The notes under the pieces are model-generated. The model saw only the letters and a program-made list of their open reading frames with translations. It had not been told where the DNA came from and searched no databases. Source: Falsiroseomonas sp050563535 (GTDB lineage: Bacteria > Pseudomonadota > Alphaproteobacteria > Acetobacterales > Acetobacteraceae). Taken from it: 64,000 nt of DNA. The stretch spans positions 1 through 64,000 of the forward strand of contig NZ_JBNXUO010000008.1 of the NCBI RefSeq assembly GCF_050563535.1, in the 5' to 3' direction. The translations under genes and the position numbers were made by a program. Below, in pieces: positions 25,007 through 35,383 of this stretch (its first letter is position 1; every line of letters begins with the position of its first letter).

Positions 25007-28000
25007 ATGACCATCGCCATCTCGACCAATGCGGCCGGCCAGGCGGACGGGACCGTGGTGCGCGTGCCGACGCTGAATGGCGGCGTCGCGGGCGGCGGCA
25101 TGAACGGCATCTCCTTCTCGCCCGACGGCACGCGCGTGCTGTTCTCCAACGTCAGCGGCACCCTGGTGGAGGGCGACACCAACGGCACCTGGGACGTCTT
25201 CGTCTGGAACCTGGTCAGCAACGTGGTCACGCGCGTCTCGACGGCGGCGGATGGCGGGCAGGGGAACGGGGAATCCTACGACGCGGCCTTCAGCGCGGAT
25301 GGCGGCAAGGTGGTCTTCTCCAGCCGCGCGACGAACCTCGTCGGCAGCGATGTCAGTCCTTGGAACGACATCTTCATGAAGGACCTGGCGACCGGCGCCG
25401 TCACGCGCCTGTCCACCACGGCAACGGGCGGGGAAGCCAACGGCAACTCCTACGCCCCGAGCCTTTCGGCGGATGGCCGGCTCCTGCTGTTCAGGAGCGA
25501 CGCCAGCAACCTCGTCGCGGGCGACACCAACAACACGGCCGACGTCTTCGTCAAGAACCTGGCGACGGGAGTGGTCACGCGCGTTTCCGCCACCGCCACC
25601 GGGGTGGGGGCGAACGGGTACCTCGGCGACGCCGTGCTCTCGCCCGACGGGACGCGCGTCGCCTTCGCAAGCTCCGCCACGAATCTCGGCGGCCCCGGCG
25701 ATGGCCGCTACCAGGTCTATGTGAAGACCCTCGCGACCGGGGCCGTGCAGCTGGTCTCCACCAGCGCGGCCGGCCAGGTCGGGGACAGCGATGCGATCGG
25801 CGACATCGCCTTCTCCCCGGATGGCAGGCTGCTGGCGTTCAGCAGTTCCGCGACCAACCTCGTGGCGGGCGACACCAACCTCCAGTCGGACCTGTTCATC
25901 AAGAACCTGGCGACGGGTGCCGTCACCCGCGTCTCCACCGGTGCCGGCGGGCAGCAGGCGAGCGGGGCATCCTACAATCCCGCCTTCTCCGCCGATGGCG
26001 GCTCCATCCTGTTCCTGTCCACGGCGCCCGACCTCGTGGCGGGCGACACCAACGGCCAGTCCGACCTGTTCATCAAGAACCTGGCGACGGGCGCCATTAC
26101 CCGCGTGTCCACCGCCGGGGGCGGCGGGGAGGCGACCGGCAGCATGGGCCGCGCCGCGCTGTCGCCGGATGGCCGCCTGGTCGCCTTCGACAGCACCGCC
26201 TCCAACCTGGTCCCCAACGCGCCGGCGGCCTTCACCCTCTATGCGAAGTCGCTGGTGGAGGGGACGTCCGCCCTGACCCTCTCGGGCCCCGCGGCGCCGG
26301 TGGAGGAGGGCAATGCCGGCACGACGCCCGCCGTCTTCACCATCACCCGCAGCGGCGACCTGTCCGGCCCCGTCAGCGTCGCCTGGGGGGTCACGTCCGC
26401 GGGCAATCTCGGCGTGCAGGCCAGCGACTTCGCGGGCGGGGTGCTGCCGGGCGGCACCGTCTCCTTCGCCGCCGGGCAGTCCAGCGCGAGCTTCACGGTG
26501 GACATCGCCGGGGACCTGCTGGCAGGGCCGGACGAGGCGTTCAACGTCACCATCGCCAGCCTGTCGCTCTCCACCCACCTGGATGTGGCGAGCGTGACGG
26601 CGACGATCCGGAACGACGACCAGCCCGTTGTCCCGGGCGGCGCGCTGCGGCTCGTCTCCTCCAGCGCGGCGGGGGTGGCCGGGGATGCTTGGTCCGTCGC
26701 GCCCGTCTTCTCCCCGGACGGAACGCGCATCGCGTTCCAGAGCAGTTCCACGAACCTGGTGCCGGGCGACACGAACAACGCGCTCGACGTCTTCATCAAG
26801 GACCTGGCGACGGGCATCGTCACGCGCGTGTCCACCGACGCCGCGGGCCGGGCGGGCATGCATGGCGGCAGCGCGCCCGCCTTCTCCCCGGACGGCACGC
26901 GCATCGCCTTCCTCAGCGCCTCGCCGGACCTGGTGGCCGGGGACACGAACACCTCGACCGATGCCTTCGTGAAGGACCTGACGACGGGCGCCATCACGCG
27001 CGTCTCCACCACGGCAAGCGGCGGGCAGGTGGTGGGGGATACCCAGTCCATCGTCTTCTCCCCGACCGGCGACCGGGTGGCCTTCGCCAGCTTCGCGCCC
27101 GGGCTCGTTGCGGGCGACACGGTCGGCGGCACCACGGACATCTTCGTCAAGCACCTCGGCACCGGGGCCGTCACCCTCGTCACCGCCAATGCCGCGGGGC
27201 AGGCGGTGGGCGGCTGGACGGAGCGCGTGGCCTTCTCGCCGGATGGCGGGAAGATCGCCTTCGTCACCGGCGCCGCGCTCGTGGCGGCCGACACCAATGC
27301 CTGGCACGACGTCTATGTGAGGGATCTCGCGACCGGCGCCGTCACGCTCGTCTCCGCCAGCGCGACCGGGCAGGTGGGCAACCAATGGTCGCCCGGGGAG
27401 ATGAGCTTCTCGCCCGATGGCACGCTCGTGGCCTTCAGCTCCGACGCGTCGAACCTCGTCGCGGGCGACACCAACGGCGTGCCGGACATCTTCGTCAAGA
27501 ACCTGGCGACGGGCGCCATCACGCGCGTGTCCACCGACGCGGCGGGCGGGCAGGTGAACAGCAGCAGCGCAAGTCCGGTCTTCTCGCCCGATGGCACGCG
27601 CATCGCCTTCACCAGCGGCGCCGGGAACCTCGTGGCCCGGGACACGAACGGCAACTGGGACGTGTTCGTGAAGGACCTCGCGACCGGCGCGGTTACCCTG
27701 GTCTCCCGCAGTTCGGAGGAACAGACGCCGGCCGGCGGCGTCAACGGCCGGCTGTCCTTCTCGCCCGACGGCACATCGCTGGCCTTCGTCAGCATCGCCG
27801 CCAACCTCGTCCCCGGCGTCACGGCCGCGACGGGGCAGGTCTATGTCGCCACGCTCGCCCCGCTGCAGGGCGGGCTCTACATCGCCGGCCCGGCCGCGCC
27901 GGTGGAGGAAGGGCAGTCCGGCGCGACGCCCGTGACCTTCACCGTCACCCGTACGGGCGATGCCGGCGCGGCGGCCAGCGTGGCGTGGAACGTCACCGGC

Positions 28001-31000
28001 GCCGGCGCGACCGCATCGGATTTCGCGGGCGGCGTGCTGCCGGGCGGCACCGTCAGCTTCGCCGCCGGCCAGTCCAGCGCGACCATCACGGTCGAGGTCG
28101 CGGGCGACCGGGACCTGGAAGGCGACGAGGGCTTCGCCGTGGCGCTTTCCGCCCCGAGCGGCGCCGTGCTGGGCGTGGCGCGCGCCCTGGCCACGATACG
28201 CAACGACGACGCGCTGCTGACCCTCGCGGGCGGCGGCAGCGTGGCGGAAGGCAGCGCCGGGACCACGCCCGTCACCTTCACCGTCACCCGCACCGGCGAC
28301 CTGCGCGGCACCGCGGGCGCGAGCTGGGGCGTCACGGGCGGCACCGCCACGGCGGAGGACTTCGCCGGCGGCGTGCTGCCGGGCGGCACCGTCAGCTTCG
28401 CCACCGGGCAGGCCAGCGCCACCATCACCGTCACCCTCGCCGCCGACACGGCGCTGGAAGCGGACGAGGCCTTCACCGTCACGCTGTCCGACGCCACCGG
28501 CGCGGTCGCGGCACCGGCCGGAGCGACGGCGACGATCCGCAACGACGATGCGGGCCTGTCCATCGCCGGCCCCGCCGCGCCGGTGGCGGAAGGCAGCAGC
28601 GGCAGCGCGGCGGCAACCTTCACCGTCACCCGCACGGGCGACCTGTCCCGCGCGGGGTCGGTCGGGTGGTCCGTGGCGGGCAGCAGTCCCGATGCGGCGA
28701 ATGCGGCCGACTTCACGGGCGGCACGCTGCCGGCCGGCACGGTCAGCTTCGTCGCCGGCCAGGCCAGCGCCACCATCACCGTCAACATCGCCGGCGACAC
28801 GGCGGTGGAGGCGGACGAGGCCTTCGCCGTCACGCTGTCCAACCCCGTCGGCGCCACGCTGCTGGCCGCGGCCGCATCCGCCACGATCCGCAACGACGAT
28901 GCGGGCCTGTCCATCGCCGGCCCCGCCGCGCCGGTGGCGGAGGGCAATGCCGGCACCACGCCCGTGGCCTTCACCGTCACCCGCGCGGGGGACACGAGCG
29001 GCACCGCCACCGCGCGCTGGACGGTGACGGGGACCGGTGCCGCGGCCGCGGACTTCGCCGGCGGCGTGCTGCCGACCGGCACGGTCAGCTTCGCCGCCGG
29101 GCAGGCCAGCGCCACCATCACCGTCAACCTCGCCGCCGACACGGCGCTGGAAGCGGACGAGGCCTTCACCGTCACGCTGTCCAGCCCGGTCGGCGCGGTG
29201 ATCTCGACCGCCACAGCCACGGCCACCATCCGCAACGACGACGCGACGCTGTCCATCGCCGGCCCGGGCGCGAGCGTCGCGGAAGGCCAGGCCGGCACCA
29301 CGCCGGTGACCTTCACCGTCACCCGCACGGGGGACACCGGGGGCGCCGCCTCGGCCAATTGGGCGGTCACGGGCAGCGGCACCGCCGTGGCGAATGCGGC
29401 CGACTTCGCGGGCGGCGTTCTGCCCTCCGGCGCCGTCGTCTTCGCGCCCGGCCAGTCCAGCGCGACGATCACGCTGGACATCGCCGGCGACACGGAGGTG
29501 GAGCCGAACGAGGGCTTCACCGTCACCCTGTCCGGCGCCGCGGGCGCCACCCTGGCGATGGCGAGCGCCACGACCAGCATCCGCAACGACGACGCCGCCT
29601 TCACGGTCACCGGCCCGGCCTCCCCGGTGACGGAAGGCAATGCGGGCAGCACGGCGGCCAGCTTCACCGTCACGCGCAGCGGCGACACCTCCGCCGCCGG
29701 GACCGTGGCGTGGAGCGTCGCGGGCAGCGGCGCCAACCCCGCTTCCGACGCGGATTTTGCAGGCGGCGCGCTGCCGGCCGGGACGCTGGCCTTCGCCGCC
29801 GGCCAGACCAGCGCCACCATCACCCTGGGCCTGGCCGGCGACACCACCTTCGAGCCGGATGAGGGCTTCACCCTCAGCGTCACCGGCCCCGGCGGCACCA
29901 CCAGCGCGGCCGCCACGATCCGCAACGACGACGCCTTCCTCTCGATCGCCGATGTCGCGGCCGGGGTGGTGGAGGGGCATTCCGGCACCAAGGCCGTGGC
30001 CTTCACCGTCACCCGCGGCGGCAACACCGCCGGCACCGCCAGCGCCGCCTGGGCGGTGACCGGTAGCGGGGCGAACGCGGCCGACTTCGCCGGTGGCGTG
30101 CTGCCCACTGGCACGGTCAGCTTCGCCGCCGGCCAGGCCAGCGCCACCATCACCGTCAACATCGCCGGCGATTCGGCGCTGGAACCGGACGAGACCTTCG
30201 CCGTCACGCTGTCCAACCCCGTCGGCGCGTCGCTCGGCACGGCGACCGGCACGGCGACCATCCGCAACGACGACGCGACGCTGTCCATCGCCGGCCCCGC
30301 GCTGCCGGTGGCCGAAGGCAATTCCGGCAGCACGCCCGCGACCTTCACCGTCACGCGGGCGGGCGACGTCTCGGCCACCGCCTCCGCCGCCTGGGCGGTC
30401 ACGGGCAGCGGCGCGACCGCGGCGGATTTCGCGGGCGGGGTGCTGCCGGCCGGCACGGTCAGCTTCGTCGCCGGCCAGGCCAGCGCGACCATCACCGTCA
30501 ACATCGCGGGCGACGTCACGCCGGAAGGCGACGAAGGCTTCACCGTCACCCTCTCGAACCCCTCCACCGGGGTCACGCTGGCGACCGCCGCGGCATCCGG
30601 CACGATCCGCAACGACGATGCCAGCTTCACCGTCGCCGGCCCCGCCGCGCCGGTGGCGGAAGGCAATTCGGGCACCACGCCCGTCACCTTCACCATCACC
30701 CGCGGCGGCGACCTCTCGGCCCCGGTCACCGCGACCTGGACGGTCGGTGGCGGCGTCGATGCCGCGGATTTCGCGGGCGGCGTGCTGCCGGGCGGCACCG
30801 TGGCCTTCGCCGCCGGCCAGTCCAGCGCGACGGTCACGGTCGAGGTGGCCGGCGACACGGTGACCGAGGGCGACGAGGCCTTCTCCTTCAGTGTCGCGGG
30901 CGGCGGCGCCGCGGCCAGCGCGGGCGCCACCATCCGCAACGACGATGCGACCCTCTCCCTCGCCGGGCCGGCCGCTCCGGTGGCGGAAGGGCAGTCCGGC

Positions 31001-34000
31001 AGCACGCCCGTGACCTTCACCGTCACCCGCACGGGCGACACCAGCGGCGCGGCCTCGGCCGCCTGGGCCGTGACCGGCCAGGGCGCCGGCGCGGCGGACT
31101 TCGCGGGCGGCGTCCTGCCGGGCGGCACGGTGGCCTTTGCCGCCGGCCAGGCCAGCGCGACCATCACGGTGGAGCTTGCGGCGGATGCGGTGCTGGAGCC
31201 GGACGAGGGCTTCACCGTCACGCTGTCCGACCCCGCGGGCGCCACGCTCGGCACCGCCAGCGCGGCCGCCACGATCCGCAACGACGATGCGGTGCTGTCC
31301 ATCGCCAGCCCGGCCGCGCCGGTGACGGAGGGCAACACTGGCAGCACGCCGGTCACCTTCACCGTCACGCGCGGCGGCGACCTGTCCGGCGCGGCCAGCG
31401 CCGCCTGGGCGGTGACCGGCGGCGGCGCGACCGCGGCGGACTTCACCGGCGGCGTCCTGCCGGCCGGCACGGTGAGCTTCGCCGCCGGCCAGGGCAGCGC
31501 GACCATCACCGTGAACGTCGCCGGGAACACGGTGGCGGAACCGGACGAGGCCTTCACCGTCACGCTTTCCGATCCCTCGCCGGGAATCGCCTTCGGCATG
31601 GCGAGCGCGGCCGCCACGATCCGCAACGACGATGCGGGCCTGTTCGTCACCGGCCCCGCCGGGCCGGTGGAGGAAGGCGATGCCGGCGCCACGCCCGTGA
31701 CCTTCACCGTCACGCGGGCGGGCGACATCTCCACCGCCTTCGCCGCATCCTGGCGGCTGTCCTACGAGGGCACCTTCCCGCTCGTGCAGCCCGACCTCGC
31801 CCCGATCACCGGGCGCCTCTCGGGCACCATCAGCCTGGCGGCCGGGCAGGCCGCCACGACCGTCACGGTCGAGGTCGCGGGCGATCCCTTCCACGAGCCG
31901 GACGAAGGCTTCATCCTCGAGGTGCGGAACAGCGCCGGCACCGCGACGCTGGCCCGGTCGGACATCGTCGTCATCAGGAACGACGATGCGGAGACGCCGC
32001 CCGGCGACCTGCTCCGCGTCTCCACCGCCGCCGACGGCGCGCAGGCCGACGGCGCCTCGGCGGCGCCCTCCTTCTCCCCGGACGGGCGCCGCGTGCTGTT
32101 CCAGAGCGATGCGACGAACCTCGTCCCCGGCGACTTCAACCGCCGCACCGACATCTTCCTCAAGGACCTCGACACCGGCGCGGTGACCCGCGTCTCAACC
32201 TCGGCCACTGGGGAGGGCGGGAACGAGCTGTCGATCTACCCCGTCTTCTCGCCGGACGGCGGCAGGGTGGCCTTCGCCAGCGCCGCGTCGAACCTGGTGG
32301 CGGGCGACAACGGCGTCGTCGACGTCTTCGTCAAGGACCTCGCCACAGGTGCCGTGACGCTGGTCTCGCGCGAGGTGACCCCCGACGGGATGCGGGGATC
32401 CTCGGGCCTCAGCTCGCCTTCCTTCTCGGGCGACGGGCGGCTGCTGGCCTTCGCCTCCGAATCCGAGAACCTCATCATCGGCGACACCAATGCGCGCGCC
32501 GACATCTTCCTGGCCCGGCTGGACACGGGCGTGGTCACCCGCGTCTCGACCACGGGCGCGGGGGCGCAGGCCAACGGCGCGTCCTTCCACCCCGTGCTGT
32601 CGCCCGACGGCACCCGGATCGCCTTCGCGAGCAGCGCGACGAACCTGGTGGCGGGCGACACGAACGGTTCGGTCGACTTCTTCGTGAAGGACTTGGTGAC
32701 GGGGGTCGTCACCCGCGTCTCCACCACCGCCACCGGGGCGCAGGCGAATGGCAACATCGCGGGCAACGGCACGGCCCGGTCCGCCTTCTCGCCCGACGGG
32801 ACGAAGCTGGCCTTCGAGGGTTCCTTCACCAACCTCGTCCCCGGCGACACCAACGGCATCCACGACATCTTCGTGAAGGACCTGCTCAGCGGCGCGGTCA
32901 CGCGCGTGTCCACCACCGCGGCGGGCGGACAGGCGAACAGCGCCTCCTACGGGCCGGTCTTCTCGCCCGACGGCGGGAAGCTGGCCTTCCTCAGCTGGGC
33001 GACCAACCTGGTGGAAGGGGACACCAACGCCAAGGTCGATGTCTTCGTGAAGGACCTCGCCACCGGGGCGGTGACGCGCGCCTCCGCGACCGCGGACGGG
33101 CTGCAGGGCGATGACCTGGCGCTGGATTTCCCGTCCGGCGGCATCGCCTTCTCCCCGGACGGGTTGCGCATCGCCTTCACCGGCCGGGCGGGCAACCTGA
33201 CGCCGGGCGACACCAACGGGGTCGGCGACATCCTCCTCCGCGACCTCGCGCTGCCGCCGGCCTCGCTCTCCATCGCCGGGCCGGCGGCGCCGGTCGAGGA
33301 AGGCGATGCCGGCTGGACGGATGTGACCTTCACCGTCACGCGGGCGGGCCCTGCGGCCGAGGCCGCCTGGGCGGAGTGGTCCGTGGCCGCCGGCAGCGCC
33401 GCAGGTGCCGCGGATTTCGCGGGCGGCGCGCTGCCCGCCGGCACCGTCACCTTCGCCGCCGGACAGACGAGCGCGACGGTCACCGTCACCATCGCGGGCG
33501 ACACCGATGTCGAGCCCGACGAGACCTTCGCGCTGGTGCTGTCGAACCCGACCGCGAACCTGACGATCGGCAACGGCACCGCGGCCGCGACGATCCGCAA
33601 CGACGACGCGGCGCTGTCGATTTCCGGGCCCGCCCTGCCGGTGCGGGAAGGCACCGGCGGCGACACGCCCGTGGCCTTCACGGTGACGCGGACCGGCGAT
33701 GCCAGCGGCACCGCCTCCGTCGCCTTCGCGGTGACGGGCGGCGGCGCGGCCGGCGCGGGCGCGGCCGACTTCCCCGGCGGCGCGCTGCCGTCCGGCACCG
33801 TCGAGTTCGCGGCGGGGCAGACGACCGCGACCATCACCATCACCTTCGCCGGCGACGCGCTGCGCGAGGCGGACGAGGCCTTCGCCGTCACGCTGTCGGA
33901 CGCGGCCGGCGCGTCCATCGCCATCGCCCTGGCGACGGTCACGATCCTGGACGACGACACGCCACCCACCGGCCCCACGTCCGGCGCGGACACGCTGCCC

Positions 34001-35365
34001 GGCACGCCCGGCCCGGACATGGTGGACGGCCTCGCCGGGCGCGACCGCCTGTCCGGCGGCGCGGGCGCGGACACGCTGCTCGGTGGCCTCGACCACGACA
34101 CGCTGCTGGGCGAGGACGGCGCGGACAGCCTGGACGGCGGCGCGGGGGCGGACAGCCTCGTCGGCGGCGCGGGCGACGACGCCTATGCCTTCGGGCTGGG
34201 CGACGCGATCCTGGAAGCCGTGGGCGGCGGCGCGGACACCGTCTTCGCCTCCGTCTCCATCCTGCTCGCCCCGAACATCGAGACGCTGGTCCTGACCGGC
34301 GCCGATTCCATCGGCGGCACCGGCAACACCCTCGGCAACCTCATCATCGGCAACGATGCGCCGAACGCCCTGGTGGGGAACGGCGGCGCCGACACGCTGG
34401 TCGGCGGCGCCGGCAACGACTCCTACCGCGTGGACAACCTCGACCGGATCGTGGAGCTGGAAGGCGGCGGGCAGGACACCGTGGTCGCGCTCACCAACTT
34501 CAGCATCGAGACGATGGACCATGTCGAGGTGCTGCAGCTTGCCGGCACCGAGATGACGAACGGCATCGGCAATGCGCGCGACAACCTCGTCATCGGCAAC
34601 ACGCTGGCCAACCGCCTGCACGGGCTGGCCGGCGATGACACGCTGTCCGGCGGCGCGGGCGACGACTGGCTGCGCGCGGGCGATGGGAATGACAGCCTGG
34701 TGGGCGGCGCAGGGCTGGACCGGCTGGATGGCGGCGCCGGCAACGACACGTATTCGCTCGCCGACGCCGACACGATCGTCGAGGGGCTGGACGGCGGCAC
34801 CGACCTGGTGGTGAGCCTGGTGACCGCCGTGCTGGGCGCGAATGTCGAGAACCTGAGCCTGACCGGCGGATCGGCGATCGACGGCACCGGCAACGGCCTG
34901 GCCAATGTCCTGATCGGCAATGCGCTGGCGAACCGGCTGGACGGCGCGGGCGGGGCGGACAGCATCGCGGGCGGGAACGGCGCGGACACGCTGGTCGGCG
35001 GGGCCGGCGCGGACACGCTGGCCGGCGGCCCCAGCGACGACATCTTCCTCCTCCGCAATGCGGCGGAAGGGGGCGACCTCCTCACCGACTACGTGGCGCG
35101 CTTCGAGCAGCTCGCGGTCAGCGCCGCGGGCTTCGGCGGCGGGCTGGCGCCGGGGATGGACCTCAACACGCCGGGGCGCTTCGTGGCCAACCTGACGGGG
35201 CTGGCCATGGGCCCGGCCGGCACCGGGCAGTTCATCTACGAGACGGACGCCCTCACGCTCTGGTGGGACGCGGACGGCACCGGCGCGCTCGCGGCGCAGC
35301 GGCTGGTCGTCTTCGCGGCCGCGGTGGCCGGGTTCAACGGCGCGGAGATCTCGGTGATCGCGTAG
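25007..35365 (+). CDS. Giant RTX protein: three 7-blade propellers, 15 Calx-beta domains, calcium-binding C-terminus
   Basis: A 3452-residue, probably type I-secreted protein without an N-terminal signal peptide. By reading: propeller 1 at residues 1-418 (seven FSPDG-type TolB/PD40 blades, each with LVAGDTN..DVFVKDLATGAVTRVS); one Calx-beta domain (421-541); propeller 2 (545-950, seven blades); twelve Calx-beta domains of about 113 residues (957-2325), each opening xLSIAGPAAPVxEG and ending ATIRNDDA; propeller 3 (2330-2750, seven blades); two more Calx-beta (2753-2985); RTX nonapeptides GGAGxDxL (about 2995-3345); and a C-terminal domain (about 3345-3452), the likely secretion signal. It probably folds on calcium outside the cell, as an adhesin or matrix protein. 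No ABC/HlyD/TolC genes are nearby. Codon use matches the neighbours. Confidence 0.92.
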   Translation: MTIAISTNAAGQADGTVVRVPTLNGGVAGGGMNGISFSPDGTRVLFSNVSGTLVEGDTNGTWDVFVWNLVSNVVTRVSTAADGGQGNGESYDAAFSADGGKVVFSSRATNLVGSDVSPWNDIFMKDLATGAVTRLSTTATGGEANGNSYAPSLSADGRLLLFRSDASNLVAGDTNNTADVFVKNLATGVVTRVSATATGVGANGYLGDAVLSPDGTRVAFASSATNLGGPGDGRYQVYVKTLATGAVQLVSTSAAGQVGDSDAIGDIAFSPDGRLLAFSSSATNLVAGDTNLQSDLFIKNLATGAVTRVSTGAGGQQASGASYNPAFSADGGSILFLSTAPDLVAGDTNGQSDLFIKNLATGAITRVSTAGGGGEATGSMGRAALSPDGRLVAFDSTASNLVPNAPAAFTLYAKSLVEGTSALTLSGPAAPVEEGNAGTTPAVFTITRSGDLSGPVSVAWGVTSAGNLGVQASDFAGGVLPGGTVSFAAGQSSASFTVDIAGDLLAGPDEAFNVTIASLSLSTHLDVASVTATIRNDDQPVVPGGALRLVSSSAAGVAGDAWSVAPVFSPDGTRIAFQSSSTNLVPGDTNNALDVFIKDLATGIVTRVSTDAAGRAGMHGGSAPAFSPDGTRIAFLSASPDLVAGDTNTSTDAFVKDLTTGAITRVSTTASGGQVVGDTQSIVFSPTGDRVAFASFAPGLVAGDTVGGTTDIFVKHLGTGAVTLVTANAAGQAVGGWTERVAFSPDGGKIAFVTGAALVAADTNAWHDVYVRDLATGAVTLVSASATGQVGNQWSPGEMSFSPDGTLVAFSSDASNLVAGDTNGVPDIFVKNLATGAITRVSTDAAGGQVNSSSASPVFSPDGTRIAFTSGAGNLVARDTNGNWDVFVKDLATGAVTLVSRSSEEQTPAGGVNGRLSFSPDGTSLAFVSIAANLVPGVTAATGQVYVATLAPLQGGLYIAGPAAPVEEGQSGATPVTFTVTRTGDAGAAASVAWNVTGAGATASDFAGGVLPGGTVSFAAGQSSATITVEVAGDRDLEGDEGFAVALSAPSGAVLGVARALATIRNDDALLTLAGGGSVAEGSAGTTPVTFTVTRTGDLRGTAGASWGVTGGTATAEDFAGGVLPGGTVSFATGQASATITVTLAADTALEADEAFTVTLSDATGAVAAPAGATATIRNDDAGLSIAGPAAPVAEGSSGSAAATFTVTRTGDLSRAGSVGWSVAGSSPDAANAADFTGGTLPAGTVSFVAGQASATITVNIAGDTAVEADEAFAVTLSNPVGATLLAAAASATIRNDDAGLSIAGPAAPVAEGNAGTTPVAFTVTRAGDTSGTATARWTVTGTGAAAADFAGGVLPTGTVSFAAGQASATITVNLAADTALEADEAFTVTLSSPVGAVISTATATATIRNDDATLSIAGPGASVAEGQAGTTPVTFTVTRTGDTGGAASANWAVTGSGTAVANAADFAGGVLPSGAVVFAPGQSSATITLDIAGDTEVEPNEGFTVTLSGAAGATLAMASATTSIRNDDAAFTVTGPASPVTEGNAGSTAASFTVTRSGDTSAAGTVAWSVAGSGANPASDADFAGGALPAGTLAFAAGQTSATITLGLAGDTTFEPDEGFTLSVTGPGGTTSAAATIRNDDAFLSIADVAAGVVEGHSGTKAVAFTVTRGGNTAGTASAAWAVTGSGANAADFAGGVLPTGTVSFAAGQASATITVNIAGDSALEPDETFAVTLSNPVGASLGTATGTATIRNDDATLSIAGPALPVAEGNSGSTPATFTVTRAGDVSATASAAWAVTGSGATAADFAGGVLPAGTVSFVAGQASATITVNIAGDVTPEGDEGFTVTLSNPSTGVTLATAAASGTIRNDDASFTVAGPAAPVAEGNSGTTPVTFTITRGGDLSAPVTATWTVGGGVDAADFAGGVLPGGTVAFAAGQSSATVTVEVAGDTVTEGDEAFSFSVAGGGAAASAGATIRNDDATLSLAGPAAPVAEGQSGSTPVTFTVTRTGDTSGAASAAWAVTGQGAGAADFAGGVLPGGTVAFAAGQASATITVELAADAVLEPDEGFTVTLSDPAGATLGTASAAATIRNDDAVLSIASPAAPVTEGNTGSTPVTFTVTRGGDLSGAASAAWAVTGGGATAADFTGGVLPAGTVSFAAGQGSATITVNVAGNTVAEPDEAFTVTLSDPSPGIAFGMASAAATIRNDDAGLFVTGPAGPVEEGDAGATPVTFTVTRAGDISTAFAASWRLSYEGTFPLVQPDLAPITGRLSGTISLAAGQAATTVTVEVAGDPFHEPDEGFILEVRNSAGTATLARSDIVVIRNDDAETPPGDLLRVSTAADGAQADGASAAPSFSPDGRRVLFQSDATNLVPGDFNRRTDIFLKDLDTGAVTRVSTSATGEGGNELSIYPVFSPDGGRVAFASAASNLVAGDNGVVDVFVKDLATGAVTLVSREVTPDGMRGSSGLSSPSFSGDGRLLAFASESENLIIGDTNARADIFLARLDTGVVTRVSTTGAGAQANGASFHPVLSPDGTRIAFASSATNLVAGDTNGSVDFFVKDLVTGVVTRVSTTATGAQANGNIAGNGTARSAFSPDGTKLAFEGSFTNLVPGDTNGIHDIFVKDLLSGAVTRVSTTAAGGQANSASYGPVFSPDGGKLAFLSWATNLVEGDTNAKVDVFVKDLATGAVTRASATADGLQGDDLALDFPSGGIAFSPDGLRIAFTGRAGNLTPGDTNGVGDILLRDLALPPASLSIAGPAAPVEEGDAGWTDVTFTVTRAGPAAEAAWAEWSVAAGSAAGAADFAGGALPAGTVTFAAGQTSATVTVTIAGDTDVEPDETFALVLSNPTANLTIGNGTAAATIRNDDAALSISGPALPVREGTGGDTPVAFTVTRTGDASGTASVAFAVTGGGAAGAGAADFPGGALPSGTVEFAAGQTTATITITFAGDALREADEAFAVTLSDAAGASIAIALATVTILDDDTPPTGPTSGADTLPGTPGPDMVDGLAGRDRLSGGAGADTLLGGLDHDTLLGEDGADSLDGGAGADSLVGGAGDDAYAFGLGDAILEAVGGGADTVFASVSILLAPNIETLVLTGADSIGGTGNTLGNLIIGNDAPNALVGNGGADTLVGGAGNDSYRVDNLDRIVELEGGGQDTVVALTNFSIETMDHVEVLQLAGTEMTNGIGNARDNLVIGNTLANRLHGLAGDDTLSGGAGDDWLRAGDGNDSLVGGAGLDRLDGGAGNDTYSLADADTIVEGLDGGTDLVVSLVTAVLGANVENLSLTGGSAIDGTGNGLANVLIGNALANRLDGAGGADSIAGGNGADTLVGGAGADTLAGGPSDDIFLLRNAAEGGDLLTDYVARFEQLAVSAAGFGGGLAPGMDLNTPGRFVANLTGLAMGPAGTGQFIYETDALTLWWDADGTGALAAQRLVVFAAAVAGFNGAEISVIA
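27877..31986 (+). repeat. Twelve tandem Calx-beta repeats of about 340 bp
   Basis: Twelve consecutive units starting near 27877, 28216, 28552, 28909, 29248, 29599, 29938, 30277, 30622, 30950, 31290 and 31637. Stretches such as the one coding GQASATITVN-IAGD are almost identical at DNA level between units, making this a substrate for homologous recombination and copy-number change. It lies within a single reading frame. Confidence 0.9.
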
Positions 35366-35383
35366 CGCGGCATGGCGCGGGGT

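Noticed and set aside
24989..31894. A 2301-residue open frame on the minus strand and a 1285-residue one at 27877-31734
   Set aside because: Both are antisense shadows of the giant RTX gene, open only because of GC-rich codon structure and periodic repeats; no family motif is seen.
27877..31986. Long tandem DNA repeats as a possible satellite or mobile element
   Set aside because: They are Calx-beta domain repeats within one continuous reading frame.
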